64,000 nucleotides of DNA from Leucocoprinus leucothites (taxonomy: Eukaryota; Basidiomycota; Agaricomycetes; Agaricales; Agaricaceae). Shown one piece after another: positions 33,372-44,434 of the stretch. A program made the translations under genes and the position numbers. Where the stretch lies: the NCBI GenBank assembly GCA_013368445.1, contig JAACJO010000008.1:496001-560000 (forward strand), read 5' to 3'. Each line of letters starts with the position of its first letter. Within the stretch, counting starts at the first letter, position 1. Below the pieces are notes generated by a model that saw only the letters and a list, made by a program, of their open reading frames with translations, was not told the DNA's origin and ran no database searches.

Positions 33372-35259
33372 CTAATTCGCTACAATGACTAATAATTTTC
33401 CTTTTCCTGCTCGGAGGATGGCTACTCGGCCGTCGATAAGACTAGAATTTTGGACGGTATATTGGGCTTCCGGAACAACCTGATTGTTGAGATAAAGCCC
33501 ACGAGATGCGATTAAGTTCTTCGCAGCAGCTGAAAAGGGAGTGAGATTTAGATTGAGACCCGGAGTGACAAGCGACGCACAGTTAGAAGCAACCAAGCCA
33601 TACTTCGCGGCGAGCTTTGCCACCGGGGTTCCCTGGATTTCCCGGGGATCCAACACCACCAGACGAGGATCTCCTTCCAAAGCTGACTTGACATTCTCAG
33701 CTTTGAGCCCTTCGTAATCGGACTCGAAGAACGTTTTTGTCAGGGTCTCAGCGCGAATAACGCCATCACCTGTATAAAGGTGATGATTGAAGGGGATAGG
33801 AACAGTCACGGAAGCGGGGGCGGGGAGAGGAGTGGAGAAGGCGCAGCCACGGTAACAGGGGTCAGGCCTGATCAAAGAAATGAGATAGACGACGTACGTT
33901 TATGGACAAGCTCAGTGACCTCAGCGGCTAGCCACCTCTGGGCAATCCGTTTTTCAGGGGCAGCCTGAGGATTATCGGTCAGTTGTTCCGGTTGGACGGG
34001 TCCACCACAAGACACACCTGATGAGTTTGGACAAGCTCAGTGATGGTGGCTCTGGGAAGGAGGGTGAATAGTTTCAGGTACTTTTCGACATCGTCATCTG
34101 TGACCTTCAAGAAGTACTAATTCGATAATGCCATGGGCCATGAGGAGAACTTATGTGCCGAGAAGAATTCAAGAACGTACCTGATAGAAGTCAAAAATGC
34201 TAGTGAGCTTTGGATCGAGCCACACAGCATTACCTGCACTCTTTCCGAACTTCTCGCCAGTAGAGGTAGTAAGCAATGGGGTGGTCAAGCCAAAAGCAGA
34301 AGGCTCGACCACAGCTGCGGCGGAATGCGTTTCATAGCGTCCAATTAGTTCTAGGCCAGCGAGAATGTTGCCCCACTGATCGGATCCGCCTACTTGGATG
34401 GAACATCCGTGATATTTATGGAGATAGTAAAAATCGTAAGCTTGAAGAAGTTGGTAAGTGAACTCGGTGAAGGACAATCCCTGCTGAGACTCTAATCGAG
34501 CTCGGACGCTAATTGAGAGGATAAGATAACATGACAGGTAGGAGAGAAGATTGTGATAGCCCACCTTTCTCGGTTAAGCATCGTGTTGACCCGAACATGT
34601 TTACCCACATCCCGAAGAAAATCAAGCATGCTGAACTTCTCATGCCATACGAGGTTACTCAAAACGCTAGGATTTTGCAGAGGCAGTACGGGAGAGCCAT
34701 CTGTTTCCAACTTCTTCTGGGCGTAGTCCAAAGCGCGCCCGAAAAAGGATTGAATACTCTCAGTTAGCTTGATGACATTTTCTTCGATTTGCTGGATATC
34801 TGCTTGTGTACGCTCGGTTGAACGCCCAGATGGATCCCCGACTCTGCCCGTTGCTCCACCTATCTGTAAGGAGTAAGTTTAGTTTATGCGTTCCTAGACT
34901 GCGTTTCGATCGTACAAGTGGAATTATTCCGTGCCCTCGAATTTGGAAGTGTAGCAAGGTCATAAACGGAAGCAGGTGGCCTATGTGTAGAGAAGGGGCA
35001 GTGGGGTCAACCCCCGAGTATACAGCCTGAGGTTTTGACTGCAGGGCTTGCCTCAAGGCATCTGGCCTGACCATTCATTCAGTCTGGATATGTACTGTTC
35101 TTGTGGGCTCTATCACCTTGTAACATCCTGAATAAATCCGCGATATGCAAGATCATCTAAGAGAGGTACGTCGTGGAACAAACGATATTTGACTAGTTTA
35201 TGACATTGTAGAGGAGAAAAGCAAGCTCGTGTGAGGTACCGAGCAGAGGAAGAAAGCAT
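33372..35259 (-). CDS. MSY1: Mitochondrial tyrosyl-tRNA synthetase
   Basis: Exons 35259-35117, 35066-34916, 34863-34565, 34508-34181, 34116-34018, 33964-33898 and 33769-33372 give 494 aa. The N-terminus [18 protein letters not shown] is Arg/Ser-rich without acids, a good mitochondrial presequence. Class I signatures: [18 protein letters not shown] (HIGH), [23 protein letters not shown], and KFGKS as the KMSKS loop. The C-terminal part is S4-like ([27 protein letters not shown]). It charges mitochondrial tRNA-Tyr. The last intron is long (128 nt) for this region. Convergent with the TM9 gene, 88 bp apart. Confidence 0.92.
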
Positions 35260-35806
35260 CGCGTTGGTAGACGTGATCAAAAATTGAAGTCACGTTCCGC
35301 TCTAAAGTCCCATCATCCCACGAGGGGCCAATGTCCAACTAATGTGCACACCCGTAGATATAACTAGCGAGCCTCAGTAGCAGAAAAACACTTGGGAAAC
35401 AACAACGTAGGCACATGTCGTACAACATATTAACGTGAATGATGATGGACGCAGTGCTCCAGGTAACACGGGCAGCTACGAACGGCCCAGGCCAGCATCG
35501 AACGGATTCTAGAACAAAAAAATAGTCTAGTTGGAAGACATGATAAATAGAGACATTTGAATATCAATAGTTCATCAGGGTTATTCTGTGCATCAGTTTA
35601 CCAGGTAGCTCCCAGTAACTCCTCCACAGACTATTGAGGCAACGGGAACTGTGATTGGAAAGAGAAAGCAAAATAGTCACGTGATTTGCTGCGATATCAC
35701 CTGCGGAGATTGCCGGAGTCTAGAACTGTAACAGTTTTTGTTAATAAGGTTTGGTGCGAGTGGCCCGACAGTAACCACAGAATCCCCCTCGACATCCACC
35801 GCAAGA
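35260..35806. promoter_or_regulatory. Shared divergent promoter, TyrRS and RPS23
   Basis: 547 bp between divergent starts. The sequence just before the RPS23 ATG is C-rich (aatccccctcgacatccaccgc), as is common for ribosomal protein genes. No other specific site is claimed. Confidence 0.4.
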
Positions 35807-36471
35807 ATGGGCTGTATGTTATGCATATCTGCCGTCCTTCCGCTCGCCGCTGACGCCGTTCTACACAGCCAACAAACCCCGTGGACTTCAAGCTGCCCGC
35901 AAACTCCGCACCTCCCGCCGCGAGAATCGCTGGGTGTGTCTTCTAGGGTTATCTCTCTTGATAATATCATGACATTCCAGTCGTGTTTCTAGGCGGATAA
36001 AGCTTACAAAAAGCGTGCTCTCGGCAACGTCTACAAAACATCGCCGACTGGAGGCTCTTCCCACGCAAAGGGCATTGTGCTCGAAAAAGTTGGCGTTGAA
36101 GCCAAGCAGCCCAACTCTGCCATCCGCAAGTGTGTGCGTGTGCAGCTGATCAAGAATGGAAAGAAGGTTACTGCTTTCGTCCCCGTGCGTGGCATACCCG
36201 TTCCGTTGTAGTATTTGATTACTGACGTTCAGAAAGAATGACGGTTGCTTGAACTTTGTGGACGAGAACGACGAGGTTCTCATTTCCGGTTTCGGTCGTA
36301 GTGGCAAGGCCAAGGGAGATATTCCCGGAGTACGCTTCAAGGTTGTGAAGGTGTCTGGTGTCGGTCTCCTTGCGCTGTGGAAGGAGAAGAAGGTGCGACA
36401 CATGTCTCCTCATAGTCGATTGTGTCTTCTAACTACCTACCGTCGATCTGTAGGAGAAGCCCAGGTCATGA
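35807..36471 (+). CDS. RPS23: 40S ribosomal protein S23 (uS12)
   Basis: Exons 35807-35813, 35869-35933, 35993-36184, 36237-36392 and 36454-36471 give 145 aa, the usual length. The coding start is a 7-nt exon (ATGGGCT, donor gtatgt), giving MGSNKPRG. The rest is near-universal: [64 protein letters not shown] and [17 protein letters not shown], ending KEKPRS. The PNDG loop contacts the decoding centre. The third intron must end at the second of two close AGs (cagaaag) to keep PNDG in frame. Confidence 0.95.
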
Positions 36472-36769
36472 TCAATCGATGTACATTTCTTCTCTGTTTT
36501 CCCTCCCCGCAATATGATATGACGTTGAAAAAAAATCACCCTTATGATTATGCTGTGTCGTTTTCCATGCCACGCCTTCTAATACTATGAGTTTTCAGTC
36601 TCATTGTTTCTCTATCGTGGCCATAGACTTAGGAGTTAGGCTGTGAGAATAATTCAGGTACATGCATGACCTTGGCCATCAATCATATCATTCCCAGCTT
36701 GGCTTGTCATGATGGCGTTCCATGGTTTTGACCTGAGCTTCCAGTTTTACCCACAACAGATAATACCCG

Positions 36770-38320
36770 ATGTCGACAGTCCTGCCCCCTCGACGGCAGA
36801 TACCCCCACCTCCTCCACCTCGCGTTAAGCCTGTTAATAATAGGGATGCAGACTCACCTCAAACGATCAGTCTTACCACCCACATAACCAGCCTTCAGCT
36901 CAATCCAGCAGCACAGCTTCCCTTTCGCAGTGCTGGAAAGAATGGCAACAACCTTAATCAGTTAGAGGCGCTGGAGGCGCCCACGAAATCCTTCGCCCTC
37001 GTTCTTGCTGGTTTAGACCCAGAGTATCTCAACTCACTTCTCGCGCGGCCGCCTCCACCCATCCCTGACAAGCACTCTCAGGAACCGGAGCCTGACTCTA
37101 ATGTACCTCCGCAGCTTCCACCACGTCGTAGGATTCCTCCAAGAACACCATCCCCGTTACAGTCAGATTACGCCCCGGCGTCAAATGATTATGATGACCA
37201 ACCACCGGAGGCCCAGGAATACTTTACCCAAAATAAAGACGATGAGGATGGACTATATCATAATCCCGAGCCTGATGACACAACTACCTACGCAGAGACG
37301 GCTGCCGATGGGATGTTTTCAGAGGGAACATGCATCAAATGCCACGACTTCTCGGTAGTGGACACACACGCTGCACAGTTTCCACGTCAATATGTCAGTT
37401 CCTTGGATGAACTGGCGTACAATTTGACAGAACCATTTACGTATGAAACGGAGAAAGCGCGGGCGATATTCACCTGGCTACACCATAACATACAGTACGA
37501 TGCTCAGTCCTTCTTCGCCGGAACTGTCAAACCTGCTACCCCAGAATCGACCCTCTCATCTGGACTAGCGGTGTGCGACGGCTATGCGGGTCTCTTTGTC
37601 GAACTTGCTGAGAAAGCAGGATTACAGGTGCATAAAGTCACCGGCCACGGCAAAGGTTTTGGATACCGGAACCTAGCGCCTGGAGAGCCAGTTCCAAAGA
37701 TGAGCACCAACCACGCCTGGAATTGCGTCCTAATGGACGGAGAATGGCATTTAATTGACGCCACCTGGGGCGCAGGTGCGCTCAACGGCTCAACATACGA
37801 ACAGCGTTTCGATCCATCTTGGTTCGCTTCTACTCCTGTGGAATTTGCAAGACGCCATTTCCCCTCCGACCCTACCTATCAGCTAATAGCCGACGATGAC
37901 GGTGGCCCGATGAACTGGGAAGGCTATATCTTGGCGCCGCCGGGCCCGGTCATTTTCAGCGACTTCCATCGGCTAGAATTTTCGGTTGATCAGCTTCAAC
38001 CTGCATCAGAGGTCATTGAAAATGGACAGACAGTGTCGTTCACCTTGTTCAAGCGCTGTGAACATATGACGAATGACGAAAGCGAGAACTACGTCCATGT
38101 GCTTTTGATTCCTGGCCGTAAGCCGATGCCACTACAACCAAATGCAGAGGGAGGTTGGAGCTTAACCTATCGGGTGGTGGGTGAAACCGAACTGTCCTTG
38201 ATGTTCATAGCGACGGTAGATGGGCAAGATGCAAAAGGAATTGGAATCCGCGGGTTCAATAATGCCCTAGATCGAAAGTCTATGTCATTTGGAGGTTTGG
38301 CGAAATGGACGGTTGTTTAA
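36770..38320 (+). CDS. Transglutaminase-like protein, Cyk3/kyphoscoliosis-peptidase type
   Basis: Single exon, 516 aa. The first 150 residues are Pro-rich and carry SH3-ligand-like runs (RRQIPPPPPPRVKP, PPQLPPRRRIPPRTP). The transglutaminase core spans roughly residues 195-340 with catalytic-type Cys 269 (AVCDGYAGLF), His 315 (STNHAWN) and Asp 330 (LIDATWG). A beta-rich C-terminal part follows, as in fungal Cyk3 cytokinesis proteins. Yeast Cyk3 has its own N-terminal SH3, which is lacking here; instead this protein could bind SH3 partners such as Hof1-type proteins (inference). Unlike yeast Cyk3 the full triad seems intact, so enzymatic activity is possible. Confidence 0.8.
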   Translation: MSTVLPPRRQIPPPPPPRVKPVNNRDADSPQTISLTTHITSLQLNPAAQLPFRSAGKNGNNLNQLEALEAPTKSFALVLAGLDPEYLNSLLARPPPPIPDKHSQEPEPDSNVPPQLPPRRRIPPRTPSPLQSDYAPASNDYDDQPPEAQEYFTQNKDDEDGLYHNPEPDDTTTYAETAADGMFSEGTCIKCHDFSVVDTHAAQFPRQYVSSLDELAYNLTEPFTYETEKARAIFTWLHHNIQYDAQSFFAGTVKPATPESTLSSGLAVCDGYAGLFVELAEKAGLQVHKVTGHGKGFGYRNLAPGEPVPKMSTNHAWNCVLMDGEWHLIDATWGAGALNGSTYEQRFDPSWFASTPVEFARRHFPSDPTYQLIADDDGGPMNWEGYILAPPGPVIFSDFHRLEFSVDQLQPASEVIENGQTVSFTLFKRCEHMTNDESENYVHVLLIPGRKPMPLQPNAEGGWSLTYRVVGETELSLMFIATVDGQDAKGIGIRGFNNALDRKSMSFGGLAKWTVV

Positions 38321-38485
38321 GATGGGTTGTAATGGAGATGAGTGCGAGGGATACGCAGATCTTGATTAGATATCCATAATGTAACTAAACAGGTCAAAAG
38401 CTATACAGAACCATATTGGTACGGCTAGCAAAAGTCGGATGTTCAACAGCCCCTACACAGCTAACTCGCGATTTTGAGCTATTCC

Positions 38486-40595
38486 TCATGGTAAAACTAT
38501 ACCTTGCTTGCCAAGGTAGCGCCGGAGGTCTGCAACCAATTCTAGCTGCTCCTGCACTGTAAGGCCGCTGACGATAGTTTGGAGTATAGAGCCGACGGTA
38601 ACATGGTGCTCCCGGATGAGGCTGCTATAGTACACATAAGTGAATACACCCATGAGGAATCTGCCATATTAGGTTAGTTTTTGTAAGTTTTTCACCAGGC
38701 AAGTAATTGACTCACTGGCAATCCATTCGGTCGGTCATCCCACCATGTCCAGGAATACTATGACCGAAGTCTTTGATGTTGAAAGCCCGTTTGAAGCCGG
38801 ACGCAAAGAATCCCCCGAAAGGAGCAACAAGAGAGGAAAAGCATGCCATCAGCAGCAAGTGCAAATGGTAAGGAGTGTACGAGATCGACGGAATCGGTCG
38901 ATTGAACTTTAATACTCATCAGAACACCATCATGGACACTGGGCTTAGGAACATACCACAATGGTAAGAAATAATGCGAGGGGTCGCCACAATGGCATCT
39001 CCCGCCAGACGAAAACTGGGTTAGGCTTGCACTGGATAGAACTCCAAGCGCTGACGCCCAAGTCATGGACGGGGCAAATCATGTAGTTGAAACGCATGAA
39101 GAAGCCACCCCAGAAAAGTGCGAAAATCACGGTACTGAAGAAAGCACCAACAAAGCCTTCTACAGTTTTTTTAGGGGACAATTTGATAAGGGGCGTGCGC
39201 CCAAGCGTTATACCCCAAACATAAGCAAAGACATCATTGCAGATAACGAGAGACGCAGGAACCCAGAACCAAATCAATCCCTCGAGGATATTATTGACAA
39301 TGAAATGACTGCAGATAGACGTTAAACGGCTTGTCCACGGCCCGAACCAAAGACGTACCTCGAGACGACAATCATAAGGAGGGTCATGTGAACCCAGCAG
39401 AACAGTCCAAATTGTTGTTTCAGTGACCCTCTCTTCAGAGACATGACAAACCCCATGAAGCCAATAATGTAGAGAGTAAAACTGATCATACGATGGTTCG
39501 TCACAAACGGCAATAGTTGCGCGTCTGCAAAAACAACATGCTTAAGATATGGTTTATGAGTGTACCAACTGAACAGATGTCAACTAACGAACCTTGAAGT
39601 AATAGATGATGCTTTCCCCATAAAGGAAGTAATTAGTGACCGCGAAGAAATACCAGTTCAAGGTCTTGCTCCAGGGATCTCTGGCCTTAACGATACCTCG
39701 GCCATGAGCCTGAGGTTCGCTTTCGGTCGTCGCAAGGGAAAAGAGTGCAGTGACTTCTCGATAGACAAGAGTCTGGCAAAGCATAACAAGGAGAATCATG
39801 TAAACATGACCCAAAAGTAGGAGTCCTTTGAAAGATGTCAATTCCGGAGTTCAACATATTGAGTGTGGAAATTTACCAATGAAACCCCCGATCATAATGA
39901 TTGTCCATATCGTTCGTTGGAAAATATTTTGTCGTTTCTTCTCTTTCTCGGCTTCTGCTGCAAGCTGTTCTGGAGATTTCGAAATTAGAGGTTTGGGAGC
40001 TTCCACCTGCGGCGTGGATTGCACAAGCGGTTCTGGTTTAGGTAGGGGCTTCTGCGGCTCTGTTATAGAGTTCGTCTGAGGTGCAGGTACCTCAGGCTCA
40101 GAAACTGGAGGTGCGGGAACAGGAGCTACAGCTGGCACCACAGGTATTTCGGTTTGAGGTTCTGCCTCCACCTTTGGCTCTATCTCAGGCTGCGCAGCAG
40201 TTGACGTGGCAGGCACAGCTAGGGAGGGCGGCGGATGGGCAGCAAGGGTTCCATTTGAGATCGACTCCTTCTGTGGAGGCACAGAGGGTGGGGTTGAGGA
40301 GCGCTCGAGCTCTTCAGCTCGTCGCTTCCGCGCCTCTGCTCGCTGCTGTTGCTTTTTTTCGAGACGTGCCTGTCGCGCAGCCTTCTTGAGAGCAGACTTG
40401 GACGGCTTCGTAGGGGTAGGTGTACTGTAGATGGGTCTATTAGATCATGGTGGAGCAAGTTGCCGCGCAGGAGACTTACTTTTCTTCAGGCTCCTCCTCG
40501 ACCTCTTCGTCAGTATCTTCGCCCGACTCAATATCGAGTGCCGAGAATGCAGTATGAGAAGTAAAGAGGCTGCGAGGATCAGTCTGCCTGCTCAT
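38486..40595 (-). CDS. CDS1: Phosphatidate cytidylyltransferase (CDP-diacylglycerol synthase)
   Basis: Exons 40595-40480, 40424-39877, 39825-39593, 39540-39359, 39308-38957, 38906-38716 and 38660-38486 give 598 aa. An N-terminal extension of about 210 residues is unusually long: Lys/Arg coiled coil, then Pro/Glu/Val/Ala repeats. The conserved membrane enzyme follows: [56 protein letters not shown] and the signature [20 protein letters not shown] plus GMTDR. It makes CDP-DAG from phosphatidate and CTP in the ER for phosphatidylinositol and phosphatidylserine synthesis. An in-frame ATG at 40676 would add 27 residues; I prefer the inner one but cannot settle it. Confidence 0.9.
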
Positions 40596-40872
40596 GACCA
40601 AGTCGTACGGGGTCGTGTCTGGTGAGGTCCAAAATACGTGACACGCGACCTGATGTCTGTTTGCCCGTGACGGCATAGCGCAAACACGTGCCTCATATGC
40701 TCACGAAACAACTTCATTAACACACAGCGTATATTCTATATATAAAAACAAGTAACGACGACAGTGTATTCACAAATGCCCCGATGTGTAGAGGACAATC
40801 AGTAGAGCCCGACAGAATTGTGCGGTAAAATAAATAATAGCAAGTCTCTACAAAAACATCATGAACGCCACC

Positions 40873-43800
40873 TTAAAATTTCCAATCCGGGTCAACCTCC
40901 ATAGCCCAAGGGACTGGAAACGGTATATGAGCTCTTCAATTTGACTGGGAAAGCAACGACATACATTTAGTAACCAGAGTCTTCGAGAAGATTTTCTCGA
41001 TGGGAACACTGTGGATTTGACACCACGCAGCGGTGATCCTGTCAACCCTTCAGTAAATATACTATTAAAAATGAAAATCCGCATACCGAGGGTCCAAGTA
41101 GTTGATTTTACTGAAGAAGATATGACAGATCAATAAATATGTCTCACATGTCCACGGACAACTCACCTCGTGCCCAATGCGATCTCCTTGGTTTCGTCCC
41201 GATCGATCATTTGCAGCTTGAACGTCTTAATCCTCTCGGTGAGCTTGTCGATCATCTCCTCTATCTTCTCAACTGATTTGTCGCGTTTGAGCGTCGCTTT
41301 CTTGGTACCGCGTTCCTTGGCAAGTCTTTTGAAATCTTCCTTGACGACATCTAGACGCTCTTTGAGGACACTTTTGTCGTGAGGCTTCTTTCCCTCCTCG
41401 ATAAGCTTCTCGTTATCCCGAGCGAACTTCTTCTCGGCCTTCTCGATTTCCTTTTCTTTCAGCTGCTCTTCATGCGAAACAATCCAGTCATCCTCAAGAT
41501 CAGATTCCTCTTCCGAGTACTTCTTGTTCTTCTTCGCCTTTGAGTCGATCGCAAACAGAGCGTGACGAAGCTTCATACGTTCGTATTTCAAAGCGCGATA
41601 CTAAGGTAGTTGAAGTGAGTGCAAAGGTAATTATTTCGCCTCATGAGAGACAGACCTTGTTCCGCATGCGCTCCATTGACTGGTCGTGTGTCTTGGGGGC
41701 GGTCCTTTGATGGTTACACAAGATGGCAACCTCCCGGTTGGCCTTGTTGTAGGCGTTCAGCTTCTCCTGGACAGTGGCATTGGCGAGGTCTTGCTCGTCG
41801 AGTAAACGTTGAAATGTGATTGAAGCATTGAAGGTACGGAATACTTTCGCGGTTAGGCCCTTCATTTCATTGTTGAGATGCTTATTCAAGGAACTCGTCT
41901 AGGCACGATGGCATTAGCATATCCGCGTGACTCAGGAACGGAAAGATTCTTACGTTCACTCGGTCGAACAGACTGTCATCGTCATTCTTGTTCTCCTTAA
42001 AGATTCGAATGTTCTTAAACACTTGGGGTTCGACCTGAACCGTGTTGTAGTATCGGATAGAGTCTTTACCAAGAAAATCGAAGATGATGCTATCCGGCGC
42101 CTCTAATGTCACATGCTCACAGCGCAGCGAGCAACAGCCCACGGTGTCGGCCTCATCCTCGCCCTTCTCATTCCCAGCTCGAAGAGCCAGCTTGTCGATA
42201 AAATACATCGCGGTAGCACGCTGTCGGTCAGCCATGACTTTGGACTTCAGATCAGCTTGGTAGTTGAGACGGATGCGGTCGACATGATTCTGGGCTACGT
42301 CAGAGGATGCTCGACAAGCTGGGGTGAGCCGTGAAGCATACCTTGAGCTCGCGGGCCTTCTCAAATTTCTGCATGTCACTCTGTCCCTTCAAGGAGCTAC
42401 CCGCAGCAAGGAAAACATACTTGTGATTTCCATTAATGTTCTCGGTCCAATTCGCTAACCAAGTTACAGTATTGTCGTGCTGGATGGCTTTCCATTTCCC
42501 AGGAACGTTTGGAACGGGTATAGGTGCATCCTTCCCGATGTTGAGGATGATGTCTTCAGGCTTCACTCGTTGCTATTGAACTGGTCAGCTCTGGTCGTTG
42601 GAATTGAGCGTAAAAGTTACCTTGAGTGCACCTTTTTTCGGATGCTCACCACGTCCGCGGAAGAGACCTGGAGGTTCAACTCGATAGTTGCCAACTTTCT
42701 CCTTACGGCCGTCCAAGAAACAGTGGATATACTTGGCTTCGAGTTCATCTTTAGCTTTCTTAGCTGTCTTCTTTTCTTCCGATGACATTGCCTTCTTCTT
42801 CGCCTTCTCTGACTCAAAATATTCGAACATCGGGCGGAAATCGCAGAGCTCGAAGTTCGCGATCTTAGTTCCATCACGCTGAAAACAAGGTGAGCCAGTG
42901 AAGATAGGAGGATGGGAGATACATACTGGGGGATGATCGTTCATGACCTTCTTCCAATCATCAAAGAAATTCTTGTTAAAGACCGCGTCCTGCGCATGAG
43001 GGGTTTCAAGCATGGCACCATAGAAGCCTGCAACTTCCTCAGCCTCGGGTGGAAGGTCGACAGATTTCCCTGGGGCTCTTAAATATAGGGCGTGCAGCGG
43101 AAGCAGAAAAGCTTACCATTGTACTTCATTTTGACATGAGATGGAAGAGGTTCATATGGTGGAGGGAAGATGACGCCGTAGTGCTCAAGAGTAGTCCATT
43201 TAACCGAACCATCACCATTTGGATCTTGCTCCCACCACTTGAATATCTCTTTTTCCTCCTCGTCCTTCTTCTTCTTCCCTTTCCCTTTTACGGGGGAACC
43301 CTCTGAGTCCTCCTCTTTCTTTGCCTTTCCACGCTTCCTGGGCTTCTGTGTCTCTGAGTCCGAGGGCTCCTCTTTCACAGTCTTGGCACGACCCTTTACT
43401 GGAGCTTTCTTAGCGACAGGCTTGCTATCGCCCGAGGCGCCGTCTACAAGACTCTCCTCTTTGACTTTACCTCCCTTTCGTGGTGCTTTCTTCGCCACAA
43501 GAGGTTTTTCGTCATCGGACGATGAGACGGCAGCATCGCTTTCCTGCTTAACCTTCTTCTTGGGAGGCTTCTTGTTTGCTACGCGCGCCTGGCTGGAAGT
43601 GGCGTTGCCGTTTTGCTTCTTGGATTTTGTGGGCTTGGCCGGGGAGGAAGCGAGGGGAATATCATCATCACTGGAAGAGGAGTCGGCTATAAGAGGCTTC
43701 TTTCTCTTTCCAGGCTTGCGCGTGGCCTGCGACGTCAGCATACGGCAGATCAATTTCAAGTTGAGCAAAAGTAAAATGAGGATGAATCACCAATGGTTCG

Positions 43801-43946
43801 TCGTCCCCCTCGCTCATTTCGTAGTCCTCTTCTTCCTGAACATGACCATTCGTCTTGGGCCCGTTTACGTGGTTCGTCCCGTTGGGTGTGAACTTGGTCG
43901 CAAGCGGCCGATCGTCATCTGAAAATATAGCAGAATCGGTAGACAT
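40873..43946 (-). CDS. TOP1: DNA topoisomerase I (eukaryotic type IB)
   Basis: Eleven exons: 43946-43791, 43726-43117, 43069-42927, 42878-42621, 42572-42342, 42289-41954, 41898-41656, 41600-41167, 41110-41087, 41038-40965 and 40913-40873, 849 aa. The N-terminal 250 residues are Lys/Ser/Glu-rich with nuclear-localisation runs. The core has [59 protein letters not shown] and [21 protein letters not shown] charged coiled-coil linker precedes the active-site segment SKINYLDPR with Y808. It relaxes supercoils through a 3'-phosphotyrosine intermediate. Its promoter region (290 bp) is shared with NDUFB3. Confidence 0.95.
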
Positions 43947-44136
43947 GGCAAAATTATAGGGCGTGGAAGGTATAGAGGTCGAAAGGAGTGGACAGGGCAG
44001 TATATCCAAGAGGCAGATTAAGTAGGCAGGGAATGGAGAGCGGAAACGGTTGAATCGCAGTAAATGCCCATCAACGCTAAGTCCCACGAACCGGCCCTAA
44101 ATTGCCAGGTCACGATTCTGCCTCTTTATTCCAAGT

Positions 44137-44232
44137 ATGCCATCTACAGCCAACACCCCTAGTACCTCGGTAAGTCGACCTTGGCTGTCTTTGTTGGTTC
44201 TGGGCCTCACCATACGTATTTTTCTATAGTGA
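44137..44232 (+). other. Spliced upstream ORF in the NDUFB3 5' leader
   Basis: An ATG at 44137 opens 11 codons to 44169. A typical intron (44170-44229, gtaagt...ctatag) follows, and the first three bases after splicing are TGA (44230-44232), four bases before the NDUFB3 ATG. The stop is thus created at the splice junction. Seen in sequence; use as a real uORF is inference. Confidence 0.5.
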
Positions 44233-44236
44233 CACA

Positions 44237-44434
44237 ATGGCCAACCTCCCACTCTTTAGAGATCCTTGGGCGAAACGAGATGCCTGGCGCCATCATTCTG
44301 TCTTTCAGAAACGCGTGATGTTCCGAAACATCTTCCCTGGCTTTGGTATCGCCGTCGTTGCATTCTCGGCTTATGTCCTCGTAGACAACCTCATCTTTAG
44401 CTCAGAGCACAACGAACACCACAAGCATCATTAG
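44237..44434 (+). CDS. NDUFB3: NADH dehydrogenase (complex I) B12 subunit
   Basis: 65 aa in one coding exon. The conserved FRDPWAKRDAWRHH start, FRNIFPGFGIAVVAFSAYVL membrane helix and His-rich C-terminus (SEHNEHHKHH) are typical of the NDUFB3/B12 family, a small accessory subunit of the complex I membrane arm in the inner mitochondrial membrane. The 5' leader contains an intron and a short uORF. Confidence 0.88.
   Translation: MANLPLFRDPWAKRDAWRHHSVFQKRVMFRNIFPGFGIAVVAFSAYVLVDNLIFSSEHNEHHKHH

Noticed and set aside
43239..43922. 227-codon plus-strand frame rich in Phe and Ser
   Set aside because: It is the antisense shadow of the Lys/Glu/Ser-rich N-terminus of topoisomerase I.
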